5,125 nt of DNA from Clostridiales bacterium (GTDB lineage Bacteria; Bacillota; Clostridia; Oscillospirales; Oscillospiraceae): positions 3,678 through 8,802 of the forward strand of contig VSNB01000137.1 in assembly GCA_009774055.1 (NCBI GenBank), given 5' to 3'. How positions within the stretch are numbered: the first letter of the stretch is position 1; each line of letters opens with the position of its first letter. Below are positions 1-5,125 of this stretch, in pieces. A program made the position numbers and the translations under genes. The notes beneath the pieces are model-generated. The model did no database searches. It was not told where the DNA came from and worked only from the letters and a program-made list of their open reading frames with translations.

Positions 1-2
1 GG

Positions 3-1586
3 ACCTTCCAGAGCTGGGCTCCTGACAGCTACACCATCGACGGTGCGGATGTTGAGTTTGTCGGTACCTGGACGTATGAAGTTGCAGATATGTCCTATTC
101 AATTGTACAGCACTTTATAGGCTCCGATGGTGTTGAGGTTGGTAATTGGTTAGTCTCTGCAGAGGATGCAACAGCACCATATGGCACAGTTCTTAGCACA
201 CTTATCAGCGGGTATGTTGATCAACCTGCCGACTATAACAGTGCAAGTTATGTGTACGATACCGCAAAGGTATTGGATTCTGTTGTAACAACGCAGAAGC
301 TGGTCGCAAATGATACAGTGATTGATTTGTACTACGACATTGATACAGTTGGTCCCAACGGCGGTTCCGACGGCACTCCCGACAAGTACCAGGCGACCGT
401 GACCTTCACCGTGGTCAACGGTACTTGGACCGGCGGCGGCACCACCCGCAGCACAGTTGTGACCCTGCGCAATGCAGCCGGTGAGATGGCTGCGGACGGC
501 ACGTATACCCTGCGCACCGGCGACATTCCCACCGGAACCGCCAACGCCGGGTACGCCAACGGCGTCTGGGGCGCCAACGCGAACCCCAACGGCGCGGTGA
601 TCGACCGCAGAGGCGCCAGTTATGAGCTGACCTACGCCCCCGCCGGCACCACCGGACCCGTGTTCCCGCCGCCCGATCCCGGCCCCGGCACTGGCGGCGG
701 TACGACCACCATTCCCGAGAATCCCACGCCTCTGGGCCCCGATCCTGATGGCGCCACAACCATCCTGGACGAGGAAGTGCCTCTGGCGAATGCGGTGGGT
801 CTGAACATCACGGAGCACTTCGCGTATATCATCGGCTATGAGGACGACACCGTGCGGCCTCTGAAGAACATCACCCGCGCCGAGGCGGTGACCATCTTCT
901 TCCGCTTGATGGAGGACGATTACCGCGCCGCCAACTGGAGCATGGAGAATCCCTTCAGCGATGTGAACGCGGGCAACTGGCACAACAACGCCGTTTCCAC
1001 CTGCCTGAAGGCCGGTGCGCTGAAGCACTTCGCTCAGGATGCCGCCTTCCTGCCCAACCAGGCTATCACCCGCGCTGAGTTCGCCTCCATCGCCGCCGGC
1101 TTCGTCAGCGACGAGATCACCGGTGAGAGCATTGGCGATTTCAGCGACACCGAGGGCCACTGGGCCGCCGCGGACATCCGCAAGGCCGTGGAGGCCGGCT
1201 GGATCAAGGGCGTTGGCGGCAACCGCTTTGCGCCTGACGAAACCATCACCCGCGCGGAGGTCATGACCATCGTCAACCGGATGCTGGACCGCGTTCCTGA
1301 CGCGGAGCATATGCTCCCCGACATGAAGAAGTGGCTGGACAACCCGGAGGACGCCTGGTACTATGAGGCCGTGCAGGAGGCCACCAACGAGCACGACTAT
1401 GATGTCGACGAGTTTGGCGCGGAGAGCTGGACCGAGATCCTGGAGGCCCGGGACTGGAAGTCTCTGGAGAACGAGTGGGCCAACAACGGCGGCATGTCCG
1501 CCTCCGCTGAGCCTGTCAAGCCCGAAGAGGGCGCAGAGGGCGAGGGAGAGGCAGAGGATGCCGGCAGCGAGTCCGAAGAAGCCTAA
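3..1586 (+). CDS. SLH-domain cell-surface protein, 5' end missing
   Basis: This is the C-terminal 527 residues of a protein that should be exported and held on the cell wall by S-layer homology (SLH) repeats, which in known cases bind pyruvylated secondary wall polysaccharide. The frame is open to the left edge, so the start and any signal peptide lie outside. The Met at base 90 has no ribosome site and is not taken as the start. In order there is a beta-rich region with a MucBP-like look (about 90-345), a second beta-rich module beginning near DKYQATVTFTVVNGTW (about 380-640), a Pro/Gly/Thr linker (about 645-785), and the SLH region (about 804-1391). The motif ITRAE occurs three times, at visible residues 290-294, 355-359 and 415-419. 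The SLH region begins with a half repeat and ends with another half (LPDMKKW...WYYEAVQEATNEHDYD). The last 35 residues are strongly acidic. No LPXTG motif is present. GC content drops sharply at 61-360. The ligand or role of the upstream modules cannot be told. Confidence 0.9.
   Translation, partial: TFQSWAPDSYTIDGADVEFVGTWTYEVADMSYSIVQHFIGSDGVEVGNWLVSAEDATAPYGTVLSTLISGYVDQPADYNSASYVYDTAKVLDSVVTTQKLVANDTVIDLYYDIDTVGPNGGSDGTPDKYQATVTFTVVNGTWTGGGTTRSTVVTLRNAAGEMAADGTYTLRTGDIPTGTANAGYANGVWGANANPNGAVIDRRGASYELTYAPAGTTGPVFPPPDPGPGTGGGTTTIPENPTPLGPDPDGATTILDEEVPLANAVGLNITEHFAYIIGYEDDTVRPLKNITRAEAVTIFFRLMEDDYRAANWSMENPFSDVNAGNWHNNAVSTCLKAGALKHFAQDAAFLPNQAITRAEFASIAAGFVSDEITGESIGDFSDTEGHWAAADIRKAVEAGWIKGVGGNRFAPDETITRAEVMTIVNRMLDRVPDAEHMLPDMKKWLDNPEDAWYYEAVQEATNEHDYDVDEFGAESWTEILEARDWKSLENEWANNGGMSASAEPVKPEEGAEGEGEAEDAGSESEEA
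804..1391 (+). other. SLH repeat region within the surface protein
   Basis: There are three SLH repeats, each marked by ITRAE. The first (about 804-917) lacks the usual leading FxDV...W half and begins at HFAYIIGYEDDTVRP. The second (about 954-1115) has FSDVNAGNWHNNAV, but its middle reads GALKHFAQDAAFLPN in place of the usual GYxDGTFxP. The third (about 1137-1289) is closest to consensus, with FSDTEGHWAAADI and GVGGNRFAPDETITRAE. A trailing half repeat follows at about 1314-1391. The leading and trailing halves together would make one more unit, so the region reads like a permuted set. From memory, this arrangement is common in surface proteins of Oscillospiraceae. Confidence 0.85.
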
Positions 1587-1626
1587 GCAAGTCCCTGCGC
1601 TGTCCGTGAAGGACGGCTGAAACAAA

Positions 1627-1667
1627 GGCCCCGGAGACGTGCGAACGCCTCCGGGGCCGATTTATTT
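1627..1667 (+). terminator. Rho-independent terminator of the SLH gene
   Basis: GGCCCCGGAG (1627-1636) pairs perfectly with CTCCGGGGCC (1649-1658). After one A-C mismatch, three more pairs (CGT with ACG) close a GCGA tetraloop at 1641-1644, a stable GNRA type. The T-rich stretch GATTTATTT follows. It lies 40 bases after the SLH stop and before the next promoter, which separates the two + strand transcripts. Confidence 0.9.
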
Positions 1668-1695
1668 GCATACGGACAGATTTGTGTAAAAAAAG

Positions 1696-1721
1696 ACATG
1701 ACAACCGATTCCGTATCATGT
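1696..1721. promoter_or_regulatory. Possible operator: inverted repeat ACATGA-N14-TCATGT
   Basis: ACATGA (1696-1701) is mirrored by TCATGT (1716-1721), with arm centres 20 bp apart, about two helical turns. One arm overlaps the -35 hexamer and the other touches the -10. A protein bound here would block polymerase, which would fit autoregulation or control by another repressor. Arms of six bases can occur by chance, and AraC-family proteins more often use direct repeats, so this is tentative. Confidence 0.3.
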
Positions 1722-1726
1722 AGAAT
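1698..1726 (+). promoter_or_regulatory. Sigma-A type promoter of the AraC-type gene
   Basis: The -35 element ATGACA (1698-1703) and the -10 element TAGAAT (1721-1726) each match consensus at five of six positions and are separated by exactly 17 bp. Transcription would begin near 1733, giving a leader of about 23 bases. An upstream in-frame ATG at 1729 falls before that point, which supports the later start at 1756. Confidence 0.7.
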
Positions 1727-1740
1727 AAATGCATCAAGCG

Positions 1741-1758
1741 GGAGGAGGGCATGGCATG
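1741..1758 (+). promoter_or_regulatory. Ribosome binding site and start of the AraC-type gene
   Basis: GGAGGAGGG (1741-1749) is followed by two ATGs. The one at 1751 is too close to the ribosome site and leads to a frame of only about 30 codons. The one at 1756 sits 7 bases after GGAGG, is in frame with the HTH domain, and is taken as the start. A near-identical copy of this whole segment occurs inside the gene at 2123-2141. Confidence 0.85.
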
Positions 1759-2646
1759 GAGTGGACGGAAACCCTGCGGCGGACGGTGGACTGCCTGGAG
1801 GCGCACCTGCTGGAGGAGGATGCGGCGGAACGGGCGGTGAAGGAGGCATGCCTGTCCCCGGTCTATCTGCAAAAGGGATTCAAACTGGTGACCGGGTACT
1901 CCATTGCGGAGTACGTCCGGAACCGGCGGCTGTACCTGGCGGGACTGGAAATGATCGCCGGACGGGAAAAGGTCATCGACCTGGCCTACCAGTACGGCTA
2001 TGACACGCCGGAGAGCTTCAGCAAGGCGTTCAGTCGGTTTCATGGCGTGTCGCCCGCCCAGCTGCGGCAGAATCCAGGCCGGCTGGTCCCGTTCCTTCCA
2101 CTGAAAATTACGCTGACGATTCGAGGAGGACATGGCATGGATTATACGTTGGACAAGCGGGAAGAGCTCCGGTTTATTGGCCTGGAGCGGGAGTTCTCCG
2201 GGGAAACCTCCTATCGGGAAATTCCCCGGTTCTGGGACGAGTTCCTGGGGGCCTTCTGCCGCCCCATGTGGGCGGGGAAACCGCCGGAGACGGCGCTGGA
2301 GAAGGCGGTTTGCGAATGCAATATCGGGGAATTCGGCGTGTGCGTTGAAGCGGGGGCCTCCCCAGGGCGGTTCCGGTATCTGATCGCCGGGTGGTATGAC
2401 GGCAGGGAGGTCCCGGAGGGCCTGACGGTGTGCACCCTGCCTGCCCTGGAATGGGCCAGGTTCCGGTGCAGCGGGCCGCTGCCGGAGTCGCTGCAGAGCG
2501 TCAACACGAAAATCTTCCAAGAGTGGCTGCCGGGGAATCCGGAATTTGAGATTGCGCTGGGCGCGAACGTGGAGTGGTATTCCATGGGGGATACCGCAGC
2601 GCCGGATTATGAGAGCGAGATATGGCTTCCGGTGAGGAGGCGGTGA
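1756..2646 (+). CDS. AraC-family regulator with C-terminal GyrI-like effector-binding domain
   Basis: This is a 296-residue cytoplasmic transcription factor. Residues about 5-105 form an AraC-type double helix-turn-helix, with the first HTH near 24-47 (AVKEACLSPVYLQKGFK) and the second near 73-97. The second carries the family signature VIDLAYQYGYDTPESFSKAF, followed by HGVSPAQLR. A short linker leads to a GyrI-like domain (128-293) that begins MDYTLDKREELRFIGLER, contains WARFRCSGPLPESLQ, and ends EIWLPV. In relatives such as Rob-type and BltR/TipA-type regulators this domain binds small, often hydrophobic or cationic molecules, and many such proteins control efflux or stress genes. The ligand and targets here are unknown, because no transporter or enzyme gene adjoins it on the same strand. 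The gene has its own promoter and lies between two terminators, so it is probably monocistronic. The three C-terminal arginines and the stop are encoded by an 11-bp tandem repeat. A duplicated start signal precedes the GyrI-like domain. Confidence 0.93.
   Translation: MEWTETLRRTVDCLEAHLLEEDAAERAVKEACLSPVYLQKGFKLVTGYSIAEYVRNRRLYLAGLEMIAGREKVIDLAYQYGYDTPESFSKAFSRFHGVSPAQLRQNPGRLVPFLPLKITLTIRGGHGMDYTLDKREELRFIGLEREFSGETSYREIPRFWDEFLGAFCRPMWAGKPPETALEKAVCECNIGEFGVCVEAGASPGRFRYLIAGWYDGREVPEGLTVCTLPALEWARFRCSGPLPESLQSVNTKIFQEWLPGNPEFEIALGANVEWYSMGDTAAPDYESEIWLPVRRR
2123..2139 (+). promoter_or_regulatory. Possible internal translation start for the GyrI-like domain
   Basis: GAGGAGGA (2123-2130) lies 6 bases before an in-frame ATG at 2137, Met128 of the regulator. 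Initiation here would give a 169-residue protein made only of the effector-binding domain. The signal matches the gene's own start region at 18 of 19 bases with the same geometry. Streptomyces TipAL/TipAS is a known case of a regulator with a separately translated ligand-binding domain. Whether ribosomes use this site is not shown by sequence alone. Confidence 0.45.
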
Positions 2647-2672
2647 GGAGGCGGTGAGGAGGCGGTGAGGAG
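2630..2672 (+). repeat. 11-bp direct tandem repeat, nearly four copies
   Basis: The unit CGGTGAGGAGG is repeated exactly at 2630-2640, 2641-2651 and 2652-2662, with a fourth copy matching 10 of 11 bases at 2663-2672. The array covers the last codons and the TGA stop (2644-2646) of the AraC-type gene. Eleven is not a multiple of three, so copies fall in different frames. Each copy contains GAGGAGG-like sequence, but no + strand gene follows, so it does not act as a ribosome site for a neighbour. Confidence 0.95.
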
Positions 2673-2701
2673 CCGCGCCGCACTGCCATTTTGGATACGC
2701 A

Positions 2702-2735
2702 AAGAGCGCCGCCCGGGAAGGGCGGCGCTCTTGTT
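2702..2735. terminator. Bidirectional terminator between convergent genes
   Basis: AAGAGCGCCGCCC (2702-2714) pairs perfectly over 13 bp with 2720-2732 around a GGGAA loop. Read on the + strand the stem ends in CTCTTGTT; on the - strand it ends in CTCTTTG. It lies 55 bases after the regulator's stop and 26 bases after the peptidase's stop, so it can serve both. The T tracts are short, so the strength in each direction is uncertain. Confidence 0.8.
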
Positions 2736-2758
2736 AACTGCAGGCTTTGGGGCGGAGG

Positions 2759-3832
2759 TTATTTCAAAACAATCAGCTCATGGGGCGCTTCCATGATGTC
2801 GGTACAGCCGTTTTCGCCCAGGACGATCACGTCCTCGATCCGGACGCCGAACTTTCCGGGGATGTAGATTCCCGGTTCAGCGGACATCACCGCGCCGGCG
2901 GGCACCGGCTGGTCGTTCTGCTGGGAGAAGCGGGGGTTCTCGTGGATCTCCACGCCCAGGCTGTGGCCGAAGCCATGTCCGAAGTACGCGCCATATCCGG
3001 CGTCTCCGATGACCTTGGCGGCGGTTTCATGGACAAATCTGCCGGTAACGCCGGCCTTGGCCGCGGCAATGCCAGCCTTCTGGGCATCCAGGACGGTGTA
3101 GTACACCTTCTCCATCTCCTCAGTGGCGAAGCCTACGGCCACTGTCCGGGTCATATCGGAGCAGTAGCCGCCGTAGACGCAGCCGAAGTCCATGGTGACG
3201 AAGTCGCCTGCCGCCACCTTCTTGTCTGAGGGGACGCCGTGGGGCATGCTGCTGTTGACGCCGCTGACCACGATGGGCTCGAAGCTCATCTTCTCCGCAC
3301 CGTGGCACAGCATCCGGTATTGAAGGAAAGCGGAAATCTCCTTCTCCGTCACGCCGGGCTTGATGAAGTCGAACGCGTCCTTCAGCGCCTTTTCCGCAAT
3401 CCGCTGGGCAGCGATCATACAGTCGACCTCCGCCTGCTCCTTTACGCTCCGCAGCTCCATCAACAGCTTGGCAGCGGGAACCAGTTCCTGGCAGGCCAAT
3501 TTCTCCTTCCAGCGGTTGTATTCCTCTACAGTGGCGTACTGCTCTTCAAAGCCCAGCTTCTGGATGCCGCAGGCCTTGATGACCTCGTTGGTCAGGTCAA
3601 TCAGGGACACGCTGTCGGTGCTCTGCCGGATCTCCGCACCGGTGATCCGCTTACCGGCGGCCTCAATGTAGCGGCTGTCGGTGAAGAAATAGCTCTTCTC
3701 CCGGGTGACGACGGCCACGCCGGCGGAGGAGTGGAACTGAGTGGCATACAGCCGGTTGGGGGAGCTGGTGACCATCATGGCGTCCAGGTCGTAGGAGTCC
3801 AGCTTTTCCGCGATCTTATGGAATCTGCTCAT
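2759..3832 (-). CDS. M24-family Xaa-Pro aminopeptidase/dipeptidase
   Basis: This is a 357-residue cytosolic metallopeptidase of the aminopeptidase P/prolidase group, which removes N-terminal residues before proline or splits Xaa-Pro dipeptides using two metal ions. An N-terminal creatinase-type domain (about 1-125, starting FHKIAEKLDSYDLDAMMVTS) precedes the pita-bread catalytic domain (about 133-352). All expected metal ligands are visible: Asp215 (FVTMDFG), Asp226 (CSDMTRT), His290 (GHGFGHSLG), Glu319 (MSAEPGIY) and Glu333 (VRIEDV). Likely catalytic histidines are His198 (MPHGV) and His297 (VEIHENP). Its length fits the short Bacillus YqhT-like form rather than the longer E. coli PepP. The start overlaps the end of the upstream HAD gene by 17 bp. 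The nearest ribosome site is a weak AGGA 6 bases away, with a better GAAGGAG 14 bases away, so translation may be coupled to the HAD gene. The sequence cannot settle aminopeptidase versus dipeptidase activity. Confidence 0.95.
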   Translation of the reverse strand: MSRFHKIAEKLDSYDLDAMMVTSSPNRLYATQFHSSAGVAVVTREKSYFFTDSRYIEAAGKRITGAEIRQSTDSVSLIDLTNEVIKACGIQKLGFEEQYATVEEYNRWKEKLACQELVPAAKLLMELRSVKEQAEVDCMIAAQRIAEKALKDAFDFIKPGVTEKEISAFLQYRMLCHGAEKMSFEPIVVSGVNSSMPHGVPSDKKVAAGDFVTMDFGCVYGGYCSDMTRTVAVGFATEEMEKVYYTVLDAQKAGIAAAKAGVTGRFVHETAAKVIGDAGYGAYFGHGFGHSLGVEIHENPRFSQQNDQPVPAGAVMSAEPGIYIPGKFGVRIEDVIVLGENGCTDIMEAPHELIVLK

Positions 3833-4340
3833 AGTTTTTCCTGCATCTCCTTCTTGCGATCCGTTTAAAGGGACTTTGCAGGGCGTGGAGCACGTGGTTC
3901 CAGGCTCCTGCAGGCCCTCCCAGGGGCTCTACCATCAGCGCCGTTATCCCGGCCCGCTTGGCTCCCAGCACGTCGGTAAGCAGCTTGTCGCCCAGCATGG
4001 CGGTGTGCTCCGGCGTCTCCCCGGCCTGTTCCATAGCCTGGCGGTAGCCCTTCGGGCTGGGCTTTCCGGCATGACCCACATAGCGGATGCCAAGCTCTCC
4101 GCAAAACGTCTCCACCCGGCGGGTGGAGCGGTTGTTGGAGAGGATCATCACCGTGACGCCGGCCTCCCGGCAGGCGTCCAGCCAGACGCGAAGGGTTTTG
4201 TCAGGTCGCTCCACAGAGCGGGGAGCCAGGGTGTAGTCCAGGTCGCACAGTAGCAGCCGGATATGCAGCGCCTCCAGCAGCCGGGGCGTAAGGTCGGTGT
4301 AACGGTCGTACAGCCGGTCCGGGATCAAGGAAACTGGCAT
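3816..4340 (-). CDS. yqeG: YqeG-family HAD-IIIA phosphatase
   Basis: This is a 174-residue HAD-superfamily hydrolase, expected to be a Mg-dependent phosphatase. Motif I is CDLDYTLAP, with nucleophile Asp33 and acid/base Asp35. Motif II is ILSNN with Ser68. Motif III is Lys93 in GHAGKPSPKGY. Motif IV is MLGDKLLTDVLGAKRAG with Asp118 and Asp123. This pattern and the length fit the YqeG family (B. subtilis YqeG is similar in size). The same broader family includes yeast Gep4, a phosphatidylglycerophosphate phosphatase, so a role in phosphatidylglycerol synthesis is possible but not shown. The C-terminus is basic (KRIARRRCRK). The ATG at 4340 was chosen because AAGGAGG (4346-4352) is 5 bases upstream; an earlier in-frame ATG at 4400 lies upstream of the promoter. 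It is the first gene of an operon with the M24 peptidase. Confidence 0.92.
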   Translation of the reverse strand: MPVSLIPDRLYDRYTDLTPRLLEALHIRLLLCDLDYTLAPRSVERPDKTLRVWLDACREAGVTVMILSNNRSTRRVETFCGELGIRYVGHAGKPSPKGYRQAMEQAGETPEHTAMLGDKLLTDVLGAKRAGITALMVEPLGGPAGAWNHVLHALQSPFKRIARRRCRKNYEQIP

Positions 4341-4350
4341 AGGTCCCTCC

Positions 4351-4379
4351 TTGGTCGCATATGATGAAGAAAGTATATC
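4351..4379 (+). promoter_or_regulatory. Possible divergent promoter of the GTG-start gene
   Basis: TTGGTC (4351-4356) and TATATC (4374-4379) are separated by 17 bp and would place the start of transcription near 4386, about 28 bases before the coding start. Both hexamers are weak (three and four of six matches). The -10 overlaps the -10 of the opposing promoter by four bases. Confidence 0.35.
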
Positions 4380-4400
4380 ACAACGTTTGGAATTCCACAA
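4372..4400 (-). promoter_or_regulatory. Extended -10 promoter of the yqeG-peptidase operon
   Basis: On the - strand, TATACT (4377-4372) matches the -10 consensus at five of six positions and is preceded by TGA, giving an extended -10 element. TTGTGG (4400-4395) lies 17 bp further upstream as a weak -35. Transcription would begin near 4365, with a leader of about 25 bases. Confidence 0.65.
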
Positions 4401-4413
4401 GGGGGAAGTGCCT

Positions 4414-5125
4414 GTGCAACTCTATTTGGCCGTTACGCCCGACAAACTGCGGGAGGCCGCCCGCTACACCGACCGTCTGGCCCACGTGGCCTACCGGGTG
4501 GGCCGGGATGGCCGGCTGACCCGCCGGGACCTGCTGGCCCGGACCCGGGGCGGACTGATGGTCCTGGGGGACCAGGACTGCGGCATCATCCGGGACCCCG
4601 CTGCCCTGTGCCGGGACGTATGGCGGGAGTGCGGCAACCGGGGTTACGGCGGGGTACTGGCGGATTTTGAGAAGCCGCCGGAGGCGGACCGGACCGCCTT
4701 CCTGGAGGCTCTGGGCAGGGTGCTGTCCCGAAACGGGAAGCGGCTGTTCGTCCCGGAGCGGTACGGCGGCCAGGTGGAGCAGGCCGCCGTATTGATCTGC
4801 ACCGCCCTGTCCGGTGGGAATCTGCGGGAGCGGCTGGGGGAATGCGTCCAGCGGTTCGGGCAGGGGAGGGTCGCGCTGGATTTGCAGCGGCTGCGGATGA
4901 GCTTTCCACTGCCCTGTCCCTCCGGGGAAGGGGAGCCCCTTGACAGCCGAAAATTCGACGAAATGCTGGAAAAGAAGCAGCAGTCCGTGTTTTATTCCCA
5001 TGATTTATGTGCAAAGTATTTTACATTTACAGATACTGGAAACAGTAGTTTTGTCCTGTTTGATGATGCCGCCACCCTGCGCAGGAAGCTCCGGCGGGGC
5101 CAGGACGTGGGGATCGGGGCGGGTT
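4414..5125 (+). CDS. Uncharacterised protein, possibly a glycosidase-like barrel; 3' end missing
   Basis: An open + strand frame of 237 codons runs off the right edge. It begins at GTG 4414, with AAGGGGG (4399-4405) 8 bases upstream. Another in-frame GTG at 4408 is only two bases from the purine tract, and no in-frame ATG exists nearby. I do not recognise a named family. The product has no signal peptide or membrane segment in view. It alternates hydrophobic strands and amphipathic helices as an alpha/beta barrel would: QLYLAVTP, GGLMVLGD, GYGGVLADFEKPP (about residues 75-87), KRLFVPERYG, AAVLICTALSGGNLRERL, RVALDLQRLRMSFPLPCP, SVFYSHDLCAKYF and SSFVLFDDAATLRRKL. GGVLADFE resembles the end of the GH18 DGxDxDxE motif, keeping the last Asp and Glu but not the first two Asp residues, so a degenerate or binding-only barrel is one guess. 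It is divergent from yqeG with a shared 73-bp intergenic region. A stretch at 4981-5065 is much richer in AT than the rest. Confidence 0.75.
   Translation, partial: MQLYLAVTPDKLREAARYTDRLAHVAYRVGRDGRLTRRDLLARTRGGLMVLGDQDCGIIRDPAALCRDVWRECGNRGYGGVLADFEKPPEADRTAFLEALGRVLSRNGKRLFVPERYGGQVEQAAVLICTALSGGNLRERLGECVQRFGQGRVALDLQRLRMSFPLPCPSGEGEPLDSRKFDEMLEKKQQSVFYSHDLCAKYFTFTDTGNSSFVLFDDAATLRRKLRRGQDVGIGAG

Noticed and set aside
90..92. ATG as start of the SLH protein
   Set aside because: The frame is open to the left edge with sensible sequence (VEFVGTWTYEV), and no ribosome site precedes base 90.
150..1625. Long antisense open frame (491 codons) opposite the SLH gene
   Set aside because: It mirrors the codon bias of a clear SLH protein, its product is low-complexity Gly/Val/Ala-rich with no recognisable domain, and its start lies in the region before the terminator with no good promoter.
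1516..2520. Antisense open frame (334 codons) opposite the AraC-type gene
   Set aside because: It spans a terminator and the regulator's promoter region, and its product is Arg/Pro/Gln-rich with no domain. The + strand gene is a clear family member.
2630..2672. Tandem repeat as a CRISPR array or integration site
   Set aside because: The 11-bp units are contiguous with no spacers, and no cas or integrase gene is present.
2747..3868. + strand open frames opposite the M24 peptidase
   Set aside because: The - strand gene has every metal ligand of its family; the opposite frames are by-products of GC-rich codons.
4378..5014. Two antisense open frames (207 and 142 codons) opposite the right-edge gene
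   Set aside because: Both products are Pro/Gln/Arg-rich and lack domains. The + strand frame has a ribosome site and barrel-like periodicity and stays open to the edge. Some doubt remains because the + strand product is itself not recognised.
1..5125. A new defence, mobile or biosynthetic system
   Set aside because: No nuclease, transposase, integrase, toxin-antitoxin or clustered enzyme genes were found; the genes are a surface protein, a lone regulator, a housekeeping-like pair and one unknown.

Overview
The window looks like chromosomal DNA of a GC-rich Gram-positive gut anaerobe of the Clostridia, most likely the Oscillospiraceae (Flavonifractor, Oscillibacter, Lawsonibacter-type). The grounds are the GC-rich coding sequence, strong GGAGG ribosome sites, a three-repeat SLH surface protein with the C-terminal architecture common in that group, and a YqeG-type HAD phosphatase next to a short M24 Xaa-Pro peptidase. 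This placement is inferred from protein style; no marker gene is present.

Layout, left to right. (1) Bases 3-1586, + strand: the 3' part of a secreted surface protein with beta-rich modules, a Pro/Gly linker, SLH repeats and an acidic tail. It is followed by a strong hairpin terminator at 1627-1667. (2) Bases 1756-2646, + strand: an AraC-type regulator fused to a GyrI-like effector-binding domain. It has its own well-spaced promoter, a possible operator palindrome and a strong ribosome site. Its stop codon lies inside an 11-bp tandem repeat. (3) A 13-bp hairpin at 2702-2732 lies between the convergent regulator and peptidase genes and probably ends both transcripts. (4) Bases 4340-3816 and 3832-2759, - strand: a two-gene operon, YqeG-family HAD phosphatase then M24 peptidase, overlapping by 17 bp and read from an extended -10 promoter. 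(5) From 4414 to the right edge, + strand: a GTG-start gene for an uncharacterised protein, possibly a degenerate glycosidase-like barrel, transcribed divergently from the operon. Its start codon is GTG and its end is outside the window.

The genes do not form one obvious pathway. The surface protein and the regulator are separate transcription units. The HAD and peptidase genes are a housekeeping-type pair. I see no RNA gene, insertion sequence, CRISPR array, phage gene or defence system.

The most unusual signals are: a near-exact copy (18 of 19 bases) of the regulator's own translation start region placed in frame between its two domains, suggesting a separately made effector-binding domain; the 11-bp repeat through the regulator's stop codon; sharp AT-rich islands inside two GC-rich genes; and back-to-back promoters with overlapping -10 elements at 4372-4379.
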